Position numbers and translations under genes: made by a program. Positions 16,241-26,798 of a stretch of DNA of 64,000 bases are shown piece after piece. Positions within the stretch are counted from its first letter, which is position 1. Every line of letters starts with the position of its first letter. The stretch comes from Lacrimispora sphenoides (GTDB lineage Bacteria > Bacillota > Clostridia > Lachnospirales > Lachnospiraceae), in the NCBI RefSeq assembly GCF_900105215.1, contig NZ_FOIP01000001.1, positions 3,226,501 to 3,290,500 on the forward strand. Direction: 5' to 3'. The notes beneath the pieces were generated by a model, which saw nothing but the letters and a program-made list of their open reading frames with translations, was not told where the DNA came from and searched no databases.

Positions 16241-16270
16241 AAAAGAGTAGGAGATTAATCCTACTCTTTT
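16241..16270 (-). terminator. Terminator between the DUF2971-like and DUF1617-like genes
   Basis: GAGTAGG and CCTACTC pair around ATTAATCT, flanked by A and T runs. Nearly the same hairpin recurs at 27257-27288. Confidence 0.8.
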
Positions 16271-16276
16271 ATATAA

Positions 16277-17059
16277 TCATCTTATTTTCAGCTTACTATT
16301 TATAATTTTGGCACTTGGACAGTATTTTTCACATATTACATTCAGTATTTCTTTGTCGCCATCATTCATTCTGGGGCCAGTCATAATTTCTATGTCGCTA
16401 AAGAATTCAGAACCTATCTTTAAGTCAATATGATTTATTAATGTATCTACTCCAGCAATCATATTTTGAAGTACAGTGTTGTTTTTTGTTCCAAGTTCTT
16501 TTACTCCTCCCGCAAAGTAGTTTAATCTATATCTCCACTCGTTTTGAAAACCCCATTCACTTCTTTTATAAGTCCCAACATTATTGGTTGCTATTTTCAT
16601 ATGATAACCGGATCGACTTAATATATTTGGATACAACTTGTCACTATCATCGGTATATTGAACAGGGATTAGAAAATTATCCGTCGGCAATGAAAGTACC
16701 ATATATTTATTGTTTTCACATAGTTCCTTTGGTAAATAGTGGTGGGAGCCTCCGTCTTTAGTATTACTTTCCGGACTAAATGTCCAATGATATACCTCGA
16801 ATGGCAAGGACCTAAGTTTGATGCGTACGCCGGTCATATTGTAAGTGTACATGTTCCAAAAAGGAATACTTTCGCGAGCATCTGCAGTCCAAGAACTAAT
16901 AAAAACGTACTTTGCAAAACTTTTAAAATCAGAAATAATAGATTCATCCATATCATCCATTTTATCTAACGGGTTAAATCTTATTGATCTGTTCTTTAAT
17001 ATTAAACTTAACGAACTTAAATTGGTATAATGATATAAGTGTTCTGGAATGATTGACAT
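16277..17059 (-). CDS. DUF2971 domain protein (phage accessory)
   Basis: 260 residues. LYHYTNLSSLSLILKNRSIRFNPLDKMDDMDES is the DUF2971 signature, followed by FISSWTADARESIPFWNMY. Such proteins are common cargo genes of phages and islands; an abortive-infection or anti-phage role has been suggested for some, but none can be deduced here. It is inserted between tail genes with its own strong ribosome site (GGGGAG) and a terminator on each side, typical of a moron. Confidence 0.75.
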   Translation of the reverse strand: MSIIPEHLYHYTNLSSLSLILKNRSIRFNPLDKMDDMDESIISDFKSFAKYVFISSWTADARESIPFWNMYTYNMTGVRIKLRSLPFEVYHWTFSPESNTKDGGSHHYLPKELCENNKYMVLSLPTDNFLIPVQYTDDSDKLYPNILSRSGYHMKIATNNVGTYKRSEWGFQNEWRYRLNYFAGGVKELGTKNNTVLQNMIAGVDTLINHIDLKIGSEFFSDIEIMTGPRMNDGDKEILNVICEKYCPSAKIINSKLKIR

Positions 17060-17113
17060 ATAAATTACTCCCCATATAATTTTCTTTTATCATACACCAA
17101 ATTTTACCAAAAG

Positions 17114-17149
17114 AAAACACCCGTCGACCAATATTTCGACAGGCGTTTT
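17114..17149 (-). terminator. Terminator of the secreted repeat protein gene
   Basis: A stem of about 12 bp (AAAACGCCTGTCGA with TCGACGGGTGTTTT), followed by C and T residues. Confidence 0.75.
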
Positions 17150-17169
17150 AATATTGAATATATATTAAC

Positions 17170-17607
17170 TTATTTAACTTCTACATTATCAGCGGTACTA
17201 GTAACATTCTCTATCACTACCTGTCCATCTTTAATCCAAGCTCCATCAGAGCCTACTTTATATCCGTCCGGAGTTGTGGTGTCATGAAGCATTACCATAT
17301 CTTCACCCAGATAGTAATACTTCCCATCACGAGAATCATGAAGCCATGTATTTTTTAATAAAAACCCATCTTCTCCACAATAGTACCAGTCATATTTATA
17401 GTTTTGTACCCATCTGTTTTTTACAATGCCATTTCCTTGTTCATAATATAACCAACCTTCTTGTCCGTTGCTGTCTTTCATTTTAAAAAATGGAACATCT
17501 TGTATATCATTTGTCCATGGAATTGGCGGCGCACTTGTCGCAAATACGTTACTCACCATCATTAGTGTCATTGCCGCTGATATCAAAATAATCTTAACCT
17601 TTTTCAT
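17170..17607 (-). CDS. Secreted protein with cell-wall-binding repeats
   Basis: 145 residues. Signal peptide MKKVKIILISAAMTLMMVSN with cleavage near VFA-TSA. It is followed by three choline-binding-type repeats (GWLYYEQGNGIVKNRWVQN, then YYCGEDGFLLKNTW, then YYYLGEDMVMLHD). It would bind the host's own envelope from outside. GGAGG places the start at MKKVK. It lies between tail genes but is not a virion part by sequence; it could alter the surface of the lysogen. Confidence 0.75.
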   Translation of the reverse strand: MKKVKIILISAAMTLMMVSNVFATSAPPIPWTNDIQDVPFFKMKDSNGQEGWLYYEQGNGIVKNRWVQNYKYDWYYCGEDGFLLKNTWLHDSRDGKYYYLGEDMVMLHDTTTPDGYKVGSDGAWIKDGQVVIENVTSTADNVEVK

Positions 17608-17693
17608 ACTAGCCTCCAAAATAAAAATTTAAATAATATAAGTAAATATTATCATATTAAAAGAAGTTATGCAAATATTATGCTCAGATTATT

Positions 17694-20549
17694 TTAATCC
17701 CAGTCAACATTTCCTCCCATATTTCGTATTGAATATCTAATTGCATCTAATCTGTTATATATTTGTTTAAACATATCCAACGCCCCCATCTTTGCTGTCC
17801 ATGGATCAGTAAAGTAATAATCGTGTCTACACGTAACTCTAGCAGTAACAATATCTCCGGTTCCGAGAATTTCAACTGCATTATTCATTAAATCGCTTCC
17901 AATGGTCATTCTAGCAAGCTCTCCAGATGGCCCACCAGTAACAATATCTGTAATATTAACATACCCATTTGATGATCGTAGCGTTCCAGATCCATCAGCA
18001 CTTACATAATAGTCTCCGAAATATACGCCACCATAGTTTGCTCTAAATAATCCGTTTCCTATATTAAGCACTCCATTAGTAATATTTACAGAATTGGCGG
18101 TTAAGTTTCCAGCATTGTTTACACTAAAGTTGTTTCCTATGGTGAGGCTACCTCCAGTTATCTCTACGTTAGAAGCATGTAGTTTTCCCTGGTTATTAAG
18201 CCAATAAGGAGCAGAAGATGGAGTAGCATTTCCCGCCCAATGAGCAATTGCTCCAGGCGTGGCATCAGAACTCATACCAACACCACCAGAATATAGTTTA
18301 TTGTTGGCTATAGTCCATCCACCAATTAATCCTTCATCAATTTCGGCACGACCCTTAAATACAAGTTTCTTTGTATTAGCATCTACGTATAACAGTTTAT
18401 TGGCATTCTCTGATATACTGAATATCTGACTTGGATTGTCAGGATTAATCTGCACCTTAAAACCATTGGTTGCCGAAGCAGTAAATCCATTTTCATCAAG
18501 AGTGAGTGTGTTATTCTTATTTTTAATCTTAAGAGCTTCTCCAATAAACAAACCACCGTATACAACATCTGCCGATATACCGTAATATGAAGTGGTTACA
18601 CCATTATTAGTCACGTATACTTTACCGATGGCAAGTTTAGGATTTCTAAGATTAGTCCCCTCTGGCTCCTCAAATAATAATATCTGACGATTAGTAATCC
18701 AAAGTTTCTCTGGAGCATATTTGTTTAAGTCGGGTAGCCATTTTTTTAATAAAATGCCGGTATTATCAAGAAGTACTTCTTGATTCTTTCCGTTGCTTTC
18801 GATCTGTTGATTACTTAAATCTAGAAATTCCTTTTGAGTGCTATAAAAAGCTTCTTCAGCTTTCTTCGAAGCCTGATTCCAACCAGAGGTATTATACTTT
18901 AAAGCTGTACTTGTTTTATCAGCCAACTTCTGCATCGCCACAAAATCAAACCAGCCATCAGTAATACTCGACTTTGAGCTGAAAGTCAGCTTAAACTTAC
19001 TGAAATCTTCCCAGTCAATTTCCATCTTAAGAAGTCTGGCTTTTAAAAACTCGTCGTCTGAATACTTGATCGCAAGAATATCGCCTAATTGAAGCTGATC
19101 TGTCCACTCTTTATATTTGAACAACACAGGAAAATTCACAGAGTTTACTTCCATATCAAACTGTGGATAGCATACCCTATTCAGTTCTTCGGCACCATGA
19201 TTATACAAATCCTGTTTCATTTCCAGAATTTCAGCTTCGGTCATGGTAGAAGTGGCAATATATGAATTATCACATAAATTGTCTTCTCTCACAAACGGTT
19301 GCAATTCGTGATAAAGTTCTTCGCCTAGTATTTCATTAATTTTGACAACATAAGACTGTGCTTCCGTTTGTTTTGCTTTAATCTGACCTTCTTTAGCTGT
19401 TATTTGCGATTGTCTGACTGTAATTTCAGTATTTACAGCATTCCACAAAGTATTATAATTGTTATATTGCGTCTGTGCTACTGGATCAGAGTTTCTTTTA
19501 TCCGTCAATACAGACATTTGTTCCTTGTATGTATTTGACTTTGCTTTTAATCCTACAAGACCATATTGCGACCAGTTAGTGCTTGATTCATCAGTAGGTA
19601 TTTTATTATTCAGACTGTCTAGTTCATCTTGTAAAGTCTTTAACTGAGAGAGGGCAGTAGAGATTAGTCCCTTACTGCTTTCCATTCGCTGATAATATTC
19701 TTCCAGTTTATTCTTCAATGTAACACTCATATCATTGTAGAAGTAGCTAAAATTTGTTATATAATTGTTTCCCCCAGGATTCACAGAGGCAATAGACAAA
19801 GCTGTTCCGCTTGCATCATTACCGCCTGTAACATACAAGGCTGTTTTAATATCATCTTCATTCCATGTGATATTAAGTTCTTTGACTAAATTTCTAAATG
19901 ATAATGCGATAGAAACTTCTTTTCCAATGTTTTCGGCCTTATAAACACTAACACTTCGGTCATTACTATCAAAAACAAATATACATTCAAAGGTTTCGGA
20001 AACATCACCAGTAAGGAAGTCATATGATGTAACACTATCATTATCAAAACTACGTCGATTTTTTGAGATTGCCGGGTCGATATGTTTAAATTTCCAACCA
20101 GGGTTCTTATCCATGAAGATATGTGCAATACTATGCAATTTATCATTTGCATCATAAATGGCATATCGGTCTAAACCGCCTTGTTCATCATCTTCAGTTC
20201 CCATAGAACCAAATGAAGTAAGATATGTTTGTTTCAATTCATAAGACAAATCATAGCAAGTAATTTCTCTATATGGATTGCCCCCATCTGTTTTTTCACT
20301 AATATCAGTAATCCGATACCAACCAACATCCTCTAACCATATGTATTTGCCAACTGAAATATCATCGTATCCTTGATTCTCAATCTTCTCATGGTACTTA
20401 TAAATAGAAAACTTGAACTGTGACACTCCGACAATATATAATACAGAACTTTTGCTTTTTGCATTAAGCTGACAAATTAGTTTCTTATTTGGATAGGATA
20501 AAAAAACTCGTGGGACTACGGGTCTATTATAAGCATCAAATTTTACCAT
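17694..20549 (-). CDS. Tail-associated (Tal-like) minor structural protein
   Basis: 951 residues. The N-terminal about 380 residues match the 'phage minor structural protein' hub fold (KVDAYNRP-type start, YRITDISEKTDGGNPYREITCYDLSYEL). The middle has a coiled coil (300-400); the C-terminal part has long beta repeats ('NVEITGGSLTIGNNFSVNNAGNLTANSVNITNG' style). It forms the tail tip hub and may carry a host-degrading domain, though no peptidase motif is evident. Its ATG overlaps the Dit stop (TAATG). Confidence 0.8.
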   Translation of the reverse strand: MVKFDAYNRPVVPRVFLSYPNKKLICQLNAKSKSSVLYIVGVSQFKFSIYKYHEKIENQGYDDISVGKYIWLEDVGWYRITDISEKTDGGNPYREITCYDLSYELKQTYLTSFGSMGTEDDEQGGLDRYAIYDANDKLHSIAHIFMDKNPGWKFKHIDPAISKNRRSFDNDSVTSYDFLTGDVSETFECIFVFDSNDRSVSVYKAENIGKEVSIALSFRNLVKELNITWNEDDIKTALYVTGGNDASGTALSIASVNPGGNNYITNFSYFYNDMSVTLKNKLEEYYQRMESSKGLISTALSQLKTLQDELDSLNNKIPTDESSTNWSQYGLVGLKAKSNTYKEQMSVLTDKRNSDPVAQTQYNNYNTLWNAVNTEITVRQSQITAKEGQIKAKQTEAQSYVVKINEILGEELYHELQPFVREDNLCDNSYIATSTMTEAEILEMKQDLYNHGAEELNRVCYPQFDMEVNSVNFPVLFKYKEWTDQLQLGDILAIKYSDDEFLKARLLKMEIDWEDFSKFKLTFSSKSSITDGWFDFVAMQKLADKTSTALKYNTSGWNQASKKAEEAFYSTQKEFLDLSNQQIESNGKNQEVLLDNTGILLKKWLPDLNKYAPEKLWITNRQILLFEEPEGTNLRNPKLAIGKVYVTNNGVTTSYYGISADVVYGGLFIGEALKIKNKNNTLTLDENGFTASATNGFKVQINPDNPSQIFSISENANKLLYVDANTKKLVFKGRAEIDEGLIGGWTIANNKLYSGGVGMSSDATPGAIAHWAGNATPSSAPYWLNNQGKLHASNVEITGGSLTIGNNFSVNNAGNLTANSVNITNGVLNIGNGLFRANYGGVYFGDYYVSADGSGTLRSSNGYVNITDIVTGGPSGELARMTIGSDLMNNAVEILGTGDIVTARVTCRHDYYFTDPWTAKMGALDMFKQIYNRLDAIRYSIRNMGGNVDWD

Positions 20550-21334
20550 TAGAACGCCACCAACTTCCTGTGTTCTCTATATTTAATAACTCCTTCACAA
20601 GAAAGATTAAAAGTAAGTACATTGCTGCCGTCATAAAATCTAAGCCACTTTAAATTAGAATCGTTCAATACATCATGTCCAATAATAGAAGAGGAGATTA
20701 TGCCATCTGGTGTTAATATAATCTTTTCACCAGAACTTACATTGCTGATTTTCGTAACATAATCAGAGTTGGTTTCTTGACTATTACTTATTTCAAGATT
20801 CCCAGATTCTAACATAGTGATTTCTATATATGGGAATATATGAATCTCTTCGTCGTTGACTATATATAAGTCATCAATGGTTTTATCATTGGTGAGAGAG
20901 AAGTAGTATTCGTGTTCCTCCGAAAAGGCAACTGCTGAAGAAGTAGAAACCGTAAATTGCATACCTACTGTATCATTTACTGCCCATACTTGAGGATTAT
21001 TAATATTACAATGAAGCCATATATCAGAATAGTATTCGTCTTGTATAAACAGCCAGTTATAAACACCTCTTTTGCATAACCATTTTGATATTGCACGTTG
21101 TTGTTCTTGACTCATAGGAGACCCATCAGAATTTATGATTTGAAATGTAAATTCCATTGGCTTATCATAATTCTGCGATATTATTTCCCATTCTAAGGAT
21201 TGTGAAGATTTATCAGTTATTAATTCTGTAGACTGACCACTGTATAGTCCTTGGTATTTATTATTTTCAAAATATACAGCTATTACACCAAATTCATCAC
21301 TGCTGTTTTCACCAAATGTAAATAGACTATGCAA
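20549..21334 (-). CDS. Distal tail protein (Dit)
   Basis: 261 residues. TTG start behind GGAGG. FGENSSDEFGVIAVYFENN... and the central MEFTFQIINSDGSPMSQEQQRAISKWL match the siphovirus Dit (Sipho_tail) fold, which links tail tube to baseplate. It has the expected position: between tape measure and Tal. Confidence 0.82.
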   Translation of the reverse strand: MHSLFTFGENSSDEFGVIAVYFENNKYQGLYSGQSTELITDKSSQSLEWEIISQNYDKPMEFTFQIINSDGSPMSQEQQRAISKWLCKRGVYNWLFIQDEYYSDIWLHCNINNPQVWAVNDTVGMQFTVSTSSAVAFSEEHEYYFSLTNDKTIDDLYIVNDEEIHIFPYIEITMLESGNLEISNSQETNSDYVTKISNVSSGEKIILTPDGIISSSIIGHDVLNDSNLKWLRFYDGSNVLTFNLSCEGVIKYREHRKLVAF

Positions 21335-21410
21335 TTTAATACCTCCTTCCGATTTGTTTTATTATATTGAACCTTTCATGGCTAAAGCCACGAGTGTTCT
21401 CGCCATAGCT

Positions 21411-21434
21411 AATAAAAGAGCCATGTTATTGGCT
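21411..21434 (-). terminator. Terminator between tape-measure and Dit genes
   Basis: AGCCA and TGGCT with a six-base loop, then CTTTTATT on the minus strand. Confidence 0.55.
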
Positions 21435-21530
21435 TCATATATTCAATGTCATGAACCTATGTTCTGATACCACGTTATTCCAATAGGTGATATAATCATT
21501 TTATATTTAATATAAAAGGGGGTTAATTTA

Positions 21531-21710
21531 ATGAGTCCAGAACAATGTAAGAGAATAGTATACGACTTGTCACTGGAATATATGAAACAACGAAAATTAT
21601 TATCAGATGTTGATTCAAATATTCCAGTAATGGTTAATCGTTTCGCCGATGTGTGCGATTCATTTTGTGATGCAGTTATAAAAAATGATAAGTTAAATAG
21701 ATTATTTTAA
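21531..21710 (+). CDS. Small plus-strand protein inside the late region (59 aa)
   Basis: AAAGGGGG lies 7 bases before the ATG. MSPEQCKRIVYDLSLEYMKQ continues as helical sequence with two Cys (VCDSFCDAV). It runs against the late operon and overlaps the next minus-strand gene by nine bases at the 3' end. Possibly expressed in the lysogen. Function unknown. Confidence 0.6.
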   Translation: MSPEQCKRIVYDLSLEYMKQRKLLSDVDSNIPVMVNRFADVCDSFCDAVIKNDKLNRLF

Positions 21711-21866
21711 TGGCGCATCTTCAATATCATTTATAATTTCATGAAATAATGCACGAGTTTGAGACAATGATACTTTTCTATCTTTAAGCATGAGAAGTAT
21801 CATTTCCTTTATAGTATCTTTATTCTGTTCTGCATATAACACGCTTTCCCTAGCTGTTTCAAACAT
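21702..21866 (-). CDS. Small late-region protein (54 aa)
   Basis: MFETARESVLYAEQNKDTIKEM... helical throughout, GGAG before the ATG, 48 bases downstream of the tape-measure stop. Function unknown. Confidence 0.55.
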   Translation of the reverse strand: MFETARESVLYAEQNKDTIKEMILLMLKDRKVSLSQTRALFHEIINDIEDAPLK

Positions 21867-21914
21867 TTTATTTTCTCCTGTGACAAAGGAGCATCAGTTA
21901 AGATGCCCCTCATT

Positions 21915-24900
21915 TTAGCGCTGTTTAGACATTTCCATCATTTTCTGTGGTATTTCTTTATCAATCAAGACATCAAGTCTTGCGTTTATTTGTGTTAGTA
22001 CTTTTTCATCTGCATTACCCTCTACCACCATTAGTGGTGAATTCATTTGAATAGTTACCGGTTCAGATCTTCCAACATTCTTAAGTGAGTCAAGGTTATA
22101 CTTAGGAACATTAATATTAATGGCGCCAATACTTTTCTTGAATGACTCAAACAACTCTGGGTTATGAGCGAACTCCCATAGCCTTTTTGTGGACTCATTA
22201 TCAAAAATAGTATCTCCACCTACTGAATTGAGAACAGATCCGTTTTTAGCAACAATCAATTCTGGCCCATTTTCATTAACGTATTTTAATCCTGGCCTAG
22301 AATTAGTAGTACCACTTTTATATCCAACAGTGATGCTTCTCTTTTTAACATCATCATATGATATAGTTTTTCCGTCCCATACACCACTGTTATCAACATA
22401 ATAATACCCATTGCCATCTTTCGTTTTGATAGCCATGTCTGTAGCCATAGTACCATCAGATTTCAGATAGTAGTCTTTACCATCTTTAGACTTTCTCCAT
22501 GCAGATTTAACCATCTGACCATTCTCAGGCTCAAAATATCTCCACTGACCTGAACTTTCATCCCAGCCAGTTTTCATATAACCATCTTCATTGAAGTTAT
22601 ACTGTTTACCTCCAATGGTGTAGATGCCGTCAGAAGCATAATCATCATTAGAAGCGCCATACCACCAGCCTTTAGAGTTCTTTTGCCACGTTCCAGAACC
22701 GGTAATATCATCAAATGAAGCTGTATTATTACCATTAGCAGAAAATCCTTGCATAGTACTTACCAATTCTGTGAGCCTTGACAAGTCAATATTTGCGATA
22801 TCAATATTAATCTGTGAAATAGCATCTGATACAGCGTCTTTAAATGTGGACACGGCGCTATTAGCTGACTCCCACGGAGAAGTTAGTTCGCTAGTCATGG
22901 TAACGTTATAATCGGTTCCATACTTAGTCAGGGTATTGTAGACTGTTTTGTAGTTATCTTTTACCTGTCCGAGATATTCTTCAATTACTTTCTTTTGTGC
23001 ATCAGTGCTTGACTTAAGCTCATCTAATTCTTTTTTCTTTGCGTCCTGATAGTCCTCTGCCTGCTTATCTAGGCTTTCAAGAGTTTTATCATAAGCATAG
23101 TCAGCTTGTGTCTTGGATAAATCTTTCTTAGCATCGGATAATTGCTGTTCCAACTGCAATCTCTGTGCAATATCCTTCCTGTCGGTAGATAGTGACAGTT
23201 CATCAATTTTTGCCTGTAAATTATTAATGTCAGTCTGTTTCTCGCTAATACTTTCAAGATAATCCTGATAGTCCTTTTCGGTCTGTAATGCTTTCTTCTT
23301 GGCAGCAATTAAATTATTCATATCATCTATCTGTGCCTGGATTGCATTATACCTAAACTGCAAGATAGCTTGTTCAGCTTCTTTCGTAGCTTTTACTGCC
23401 GATAATTGTGCATTGGTATATTCATTGAGTTTTTCGTTATATTCGGCCTGTGTGAGCGAACCGTTTTCATACATCTCATTAATAGCGTTAATGGCCTCTT
23501 CGTAATCGGCGGCTTGCTGTTTTGCATTAGCATACTGTTGTCCTAATAGTGCAATTTTAGTGAGACCCTTAGATGTGAGCATTCCTCCATCTAAAAGTCC
23601 ATCGTCACCAATTAGATCAGACATGGTGCTAATTCCACTATTAATTCTATCAAGCCCACTAGAAATCCTCTCTAGTTCCTCAAATGGCAAATTGATTAGA
23701 GCTTTTCTAAAATCGTTCATTGAAGATACGGCATCATTCATAGAGGAATTTACAGTAATTAACTCTTCATTATATTTTCTCCACTCCTCAGAACCTACTT
23801 TAATAGTTCCTTTACTTACTGCTTTTGACAATTCAATGGATAGAGAATTATACTTACTCTGCAATTGCTTATAAATTGCTTCCTGTTGATTTATCAGCTG
23901 TTTATAATCCGCTTTAGTAATGGATTCTCCTAATTCCTTTTGTAGATTCAGAAGATTGTTACTATATGAAGCGTACTTATTCATGAGCGAAACAAGACTA
24001 TCAAAATCATTGATAATATTATCAAGCTTGGTCTGAGCAAGTTCTTTCATAGCCTTTTTTGTTTCATCTATCTTCTTACGAACTTCTTCGGCCTTATCGT
24101 ACCACTCCTGATAGCCTTTGACATTCTTCGCAATTACCTCATCTGTAATGGTTTCAATTTCAAGAGTACCATTTTTAATCTTATCTATGTAGGTGGGAGA
24201 GAGATCGTAAGTTTTCGCTTTATTCTGGTAAGTATCCATCTGCGATTGTAATGCAGTAAGTTTATTTGCCATCTCGTCAATGGCTGTATCTGTGAAAGTA
24301 TTTTTAGGCTTCCAATTCGATGTGTCAGAAATTTTATCTTGGATATTTTGTACCTTTTCGTCTACTCGCTTAATGGTAGTTTCTACCCAGTCGAATACCT
24401 CTGAAAAATCTTTTTTATCCTTTTTAGAGCCAGACGATTTATTTGCTTTTACACCATTATACGATGCGTTAACGCTTGCTCCCTTGCCTTTATATTCGGA
24501 AGCAGCCTTTATTGCATCTTCAGCTTCTTTTTCTGCATTTCTTACAAGAGCTTCATAACCTTCTTTTCCGCCTATATTGCCGCCAACACTACCTCCGGCC
24601 TTTAAGGTATTTAATGCTTGCAGTGCTGTGTTAGCACTACCAATTACTCCAACAAGAGAGATGATATTCTCAATGTCTCCACTGGTATCTAACGCGTTAC
24701 CATTGAAAAACTCTTTTTCTAATACCAGTCCAGCCAGTGCAACTTTAGCTATGTCACTTTGAGTTGCTTCATCAATAATTCCTGGTATCTCACTAGCCGT
24801 AGCATTGGCAAGATCATTACTTACTTCTGCCGTATAAGCCTTTTGTGCTGCAAGGTGTTCCTGTGCCGCTGAAAGTCGAGACATTACAACTTCTTCAGCG

Positions 24901-26729
24901 TTAGCGACACCCATATTCTGAAGCATAGCAATAGCAAGATTAGCATTTTCATTTGTAAGTCCGTTTAGCACACCAGTACTATTGATCCATGTAGTAACCA
25001 ATTCGTCAAATGCACTTTGAGTAGCATTTAAATCCTTGGGGGATGACGAAACCTTTTCGATGAAGTTTGCGTATGATTCGCCTAAATCATCAAAGTTATC
25101 CTTGAATTTCTTGTCGTCAAGCAGAGCATAGTCAAATGGATTATCTTTGTCAGATATGCTCTTCATGATTTTATCAAGGGATTCAAAACCTTCTGATAGA
25201 GAGTTGATGTTAGTGATTACTTCTTGTTTGGAGAGAGGGGGGAATGCTATTTCGCCAAATTTGCCAACATCACCTTGTACAATTTTCAATCTTTCAAGAA
25301 CTGCAATGACATCTTCTGCACTTAATCCATATTCATCGGCTGCTTCTCTTAGTTTCTCGAAGTTTTCATTATCCCCGGCATCGCTTATAGCAAGAATATC
25401 TTCTTTAGATATACCACTTAATGTTTTTGCAAAATTCATTAATCCATCTTTATTTGACTTTAATGAATCTTCAAAATCGTATAAGTCGGTATCAGCCTGA
25501 TCAAATACATCTGTAACAACAGACGCATAATCTTTCCAATCTGTACTTGTAAGGTCAATTGAATTTTTAACTTTATTTAAATTATCTCTTGCCGAAAGAA
25601 TTTTAGTCTCATCACCGGAAGCTAATGCGTCATTATACTTTTGTACTGCACCTTTGACTTCTTCAAAACTCCGCGAGAGTTTATCATTTATAGTTATTTC
25701 AGCTTCTAATGCCGAATTGTACTTAACACCAAATTCGTCAATTTTATCTTTTGCATTATTTAACGAGGTACTTGAAAATCCAAGCACCGATCCAATATCA
25801 TAGTCGTCGTTACCAAAGTCTTCTTGTAATGAAGTCACTTGATTCATGAAGTCTGTTATGGAATCGTATGCTTCTGTAGGGTTTGCTTTGATTCTTACGG
25901 TAAAAGTTCCAGTTGATTCATTTGCATCAACATCAAGGCCCATCTGTTTAGCTAAATTAAGAATATTGCTGCCGGATTCAGAATACATGCCAACGTCCAT
26001 TGCAACCATATATGTCTTCTTAGAAGTCATTTGGGTCTTGGCATCTTCAATTCCTTTTCTATTCTCATTTAAAAACTTCTGTGCCACGGCTTTGTTCATA
26101 GCCAGAATAGCTTCTGTCTGATCTTTATATGCATCGGTAACGAGATTTAGCTTGCCATATTCTTCTCCATATTTATCATTTAATTCTTTCTGTAAAGAGA
26201 GAAGGTCGCTTTTTATTTCGTGCTGACGCTCTTCTGTAGTGTTTGCATTAGTTAATTCTTTATGTAATTCCTTATATTTATCTGCATATTCTTCAATAGT
26301 AGTGGAAGTATCACTGAATACAGATGCGGCTTCAGATGTGGATTTCCTCATTTGATCTACTGAATGTTTGTACATATTCCATGCAGTCAGTCCAGCGGTA
26401 ATAGCGGCACCCACTAATAATATTGGATTTGCCAACATTGTTGACCAAAGCCCCTTTAGCGCTGTGCCAAATCCTGTGGTGGTTGCTGTGGCAGTGGTTT
26501 GTGTGGCAGATAGGGTGGAGGTGGAGTTTTTTATCAGTACAACATCAGATACCTGTGCCTTCATTTCCTTGCTTAAGTTGGAAGATGCAATTTTTGCAAC
26601 CTTTTGAGTTTCTGATAAATGATCAAATTCATCTGATAGTCTACTAAGTATTTCGGCACTATCTAAACTCTTTAATTTATTTATTTCATCATACAAACCA
26701 TAAAGATTTCCGAGGTCTTTAAGTTGCAT
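21915..26729 (-). CDS. Tape measure protein, C-terminal part (exon 2)
   Basis: Open frame of 1604 residues. The first ATG has no ribosome site, and its G is the predicted last base of the intervening sequence, so true coding restarts at 26726 (QLKDLGNLYG). Contents: two hydrophobic helices near residues 85-115, very long coiled coils (to about 1300), then at about 1370-1480 a set of cell-wall-binding repeats (WQKNSKGWWYG..., GYMKTGWDESSGQWRYF, KDYYLKSDGTMATD) rarely seen in tape measures, and a TMP-type tail. Joined to 30962-32521 it gives about 2120 residues, setting a long tail. Confidence 0.85.
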   Translation of the reverse strand: MQLKDLGNLYGLYDEINKLKSLDSAEILSRLSDEFDHLSETQKVAKIASSNLSKEMKAQVSDVVLIKNSTSTLSATQTTATATTTGFGTALKGLWSTMLANPILLVGAAITAGLTAWNMYKHSVDQMRKSTSEAASVFSDTSTTIEEYADKYKELHKELTNANTTEERQHEIKSDLLSLQKELNDKYGEEYGKLNLVTDAYKDQTEAILAMNKAVAQKFLNENRKGIEDAKTQMTSKKTYMVAMDVGMYSESGSNILNLAKQMGLDVDANESTGTFTVRIKANPTEAYDSITDFMNQVTSLQEDFGNDDYDIGSVLGFSSTSLNNAKDKIDEFGVKYNSALEAEITINDKLSRSFEEVKGAVQKYNDALASGDETKILSARDNLNKVKNSIDLTSTDWKDYASVVTDVFDQADTDLYDFEDSLKSNKDGLMNFAKTLSGISKEDILAISDAGDNENFEKLREAADEYGLSAEDVIAVLERLKIVQGDVGKFGEIAFPPLSKQEVITNINSLSEGFESLDKIMKSISDKDNPFDYALLDDKKFKDNFDDLGESYANFIEKVSSSPKDLNATQSAFDELVTTWINSTGVLNGLTNENANLAIAMLQNMGVANAEEVVMSRLSAAQEHLAAQKAYTAEVSNDLANATASEIPGIIDEATQSDIAKVALAGLVLEKEFFNGNALDTSGDIENIISLVGVIGSANTALQALNTLKAGGSVGGNIGGKEGYEALVRNAEKEAEDAIKAASEYKGKGASVNASYNGVKANKSSGSKKDKKDFSEVFDWVETTIKRVDEKVQNIQDKISDTSNWKPKNTFTDTAIDEMANKLTALQSQMDTYQNKAKTYDLSPTYIDKIKNGTLEIETITDEVIAKNVKGYQEWYDKAEEVRKKIDETKKAMKELAQTKLDNIINDFDSLVSLMNKYASYSNNLLNLQKELGESITKADYKQLINQQEAIYKQLQSKYNSLSIELSKAVSKGTIKVGSEEWRKYNEELITVNSSMNDAVSSMNDFRKALINLPFEELERISSGLDRINSGISTMSDLIGDDGLLDGGMLTSKGLTKIALLGQQYANAKQQAADYEEAINAINEMYENGSLTQAEYNEKLNEYTNAQLSAVKATKEAEQAILQFRYNAIQAQIDDMNNLIAAKKKALQTEKDYQDYLESISEKQTDINNLQAKIDELSLSTDRKDIAQRLQLEQQLSDAKKDLSKTQADYAYDKTLESLDKQAEDYQDAKKKELDELKSSTDAQKKVIEEYLGQVKDNYKTVYNTLTKYGTDYNVTMTSELTSPWESANSAVSTFKDAVSDAISQINIDIANIDLSRLTELVSTMQGFSANGNNTASFDDITGSGTWQKNSKGWWYGASNDDYASDGIYTIGGKQYNFNEDGYMKTGWDESSGQWRYFEPENGQMVKSAWRKSKDGKDYYLKSDGTMATDMAIKTKDGNGYYYVDNSGVWDGKTISYDDVKKRSITVGYKSGTTNSRPGLKYVNENGPELIVAKNGSVLNSVGGDTIFDNESTKRLWEFAHNPELFESFKKSIGAININVPKYNLDSLKNVGRSEPVTIQMNSPLMVVEGNADEKVLTQINARLDVLIDKEIPQKMMEMSKQR

Positions 26730-26798
26730 AATTATTGATATTAAAATATTTGTATGATAATATAATAAAAAAGAAGTAGAGATCCAAGGGGGTAAAAT

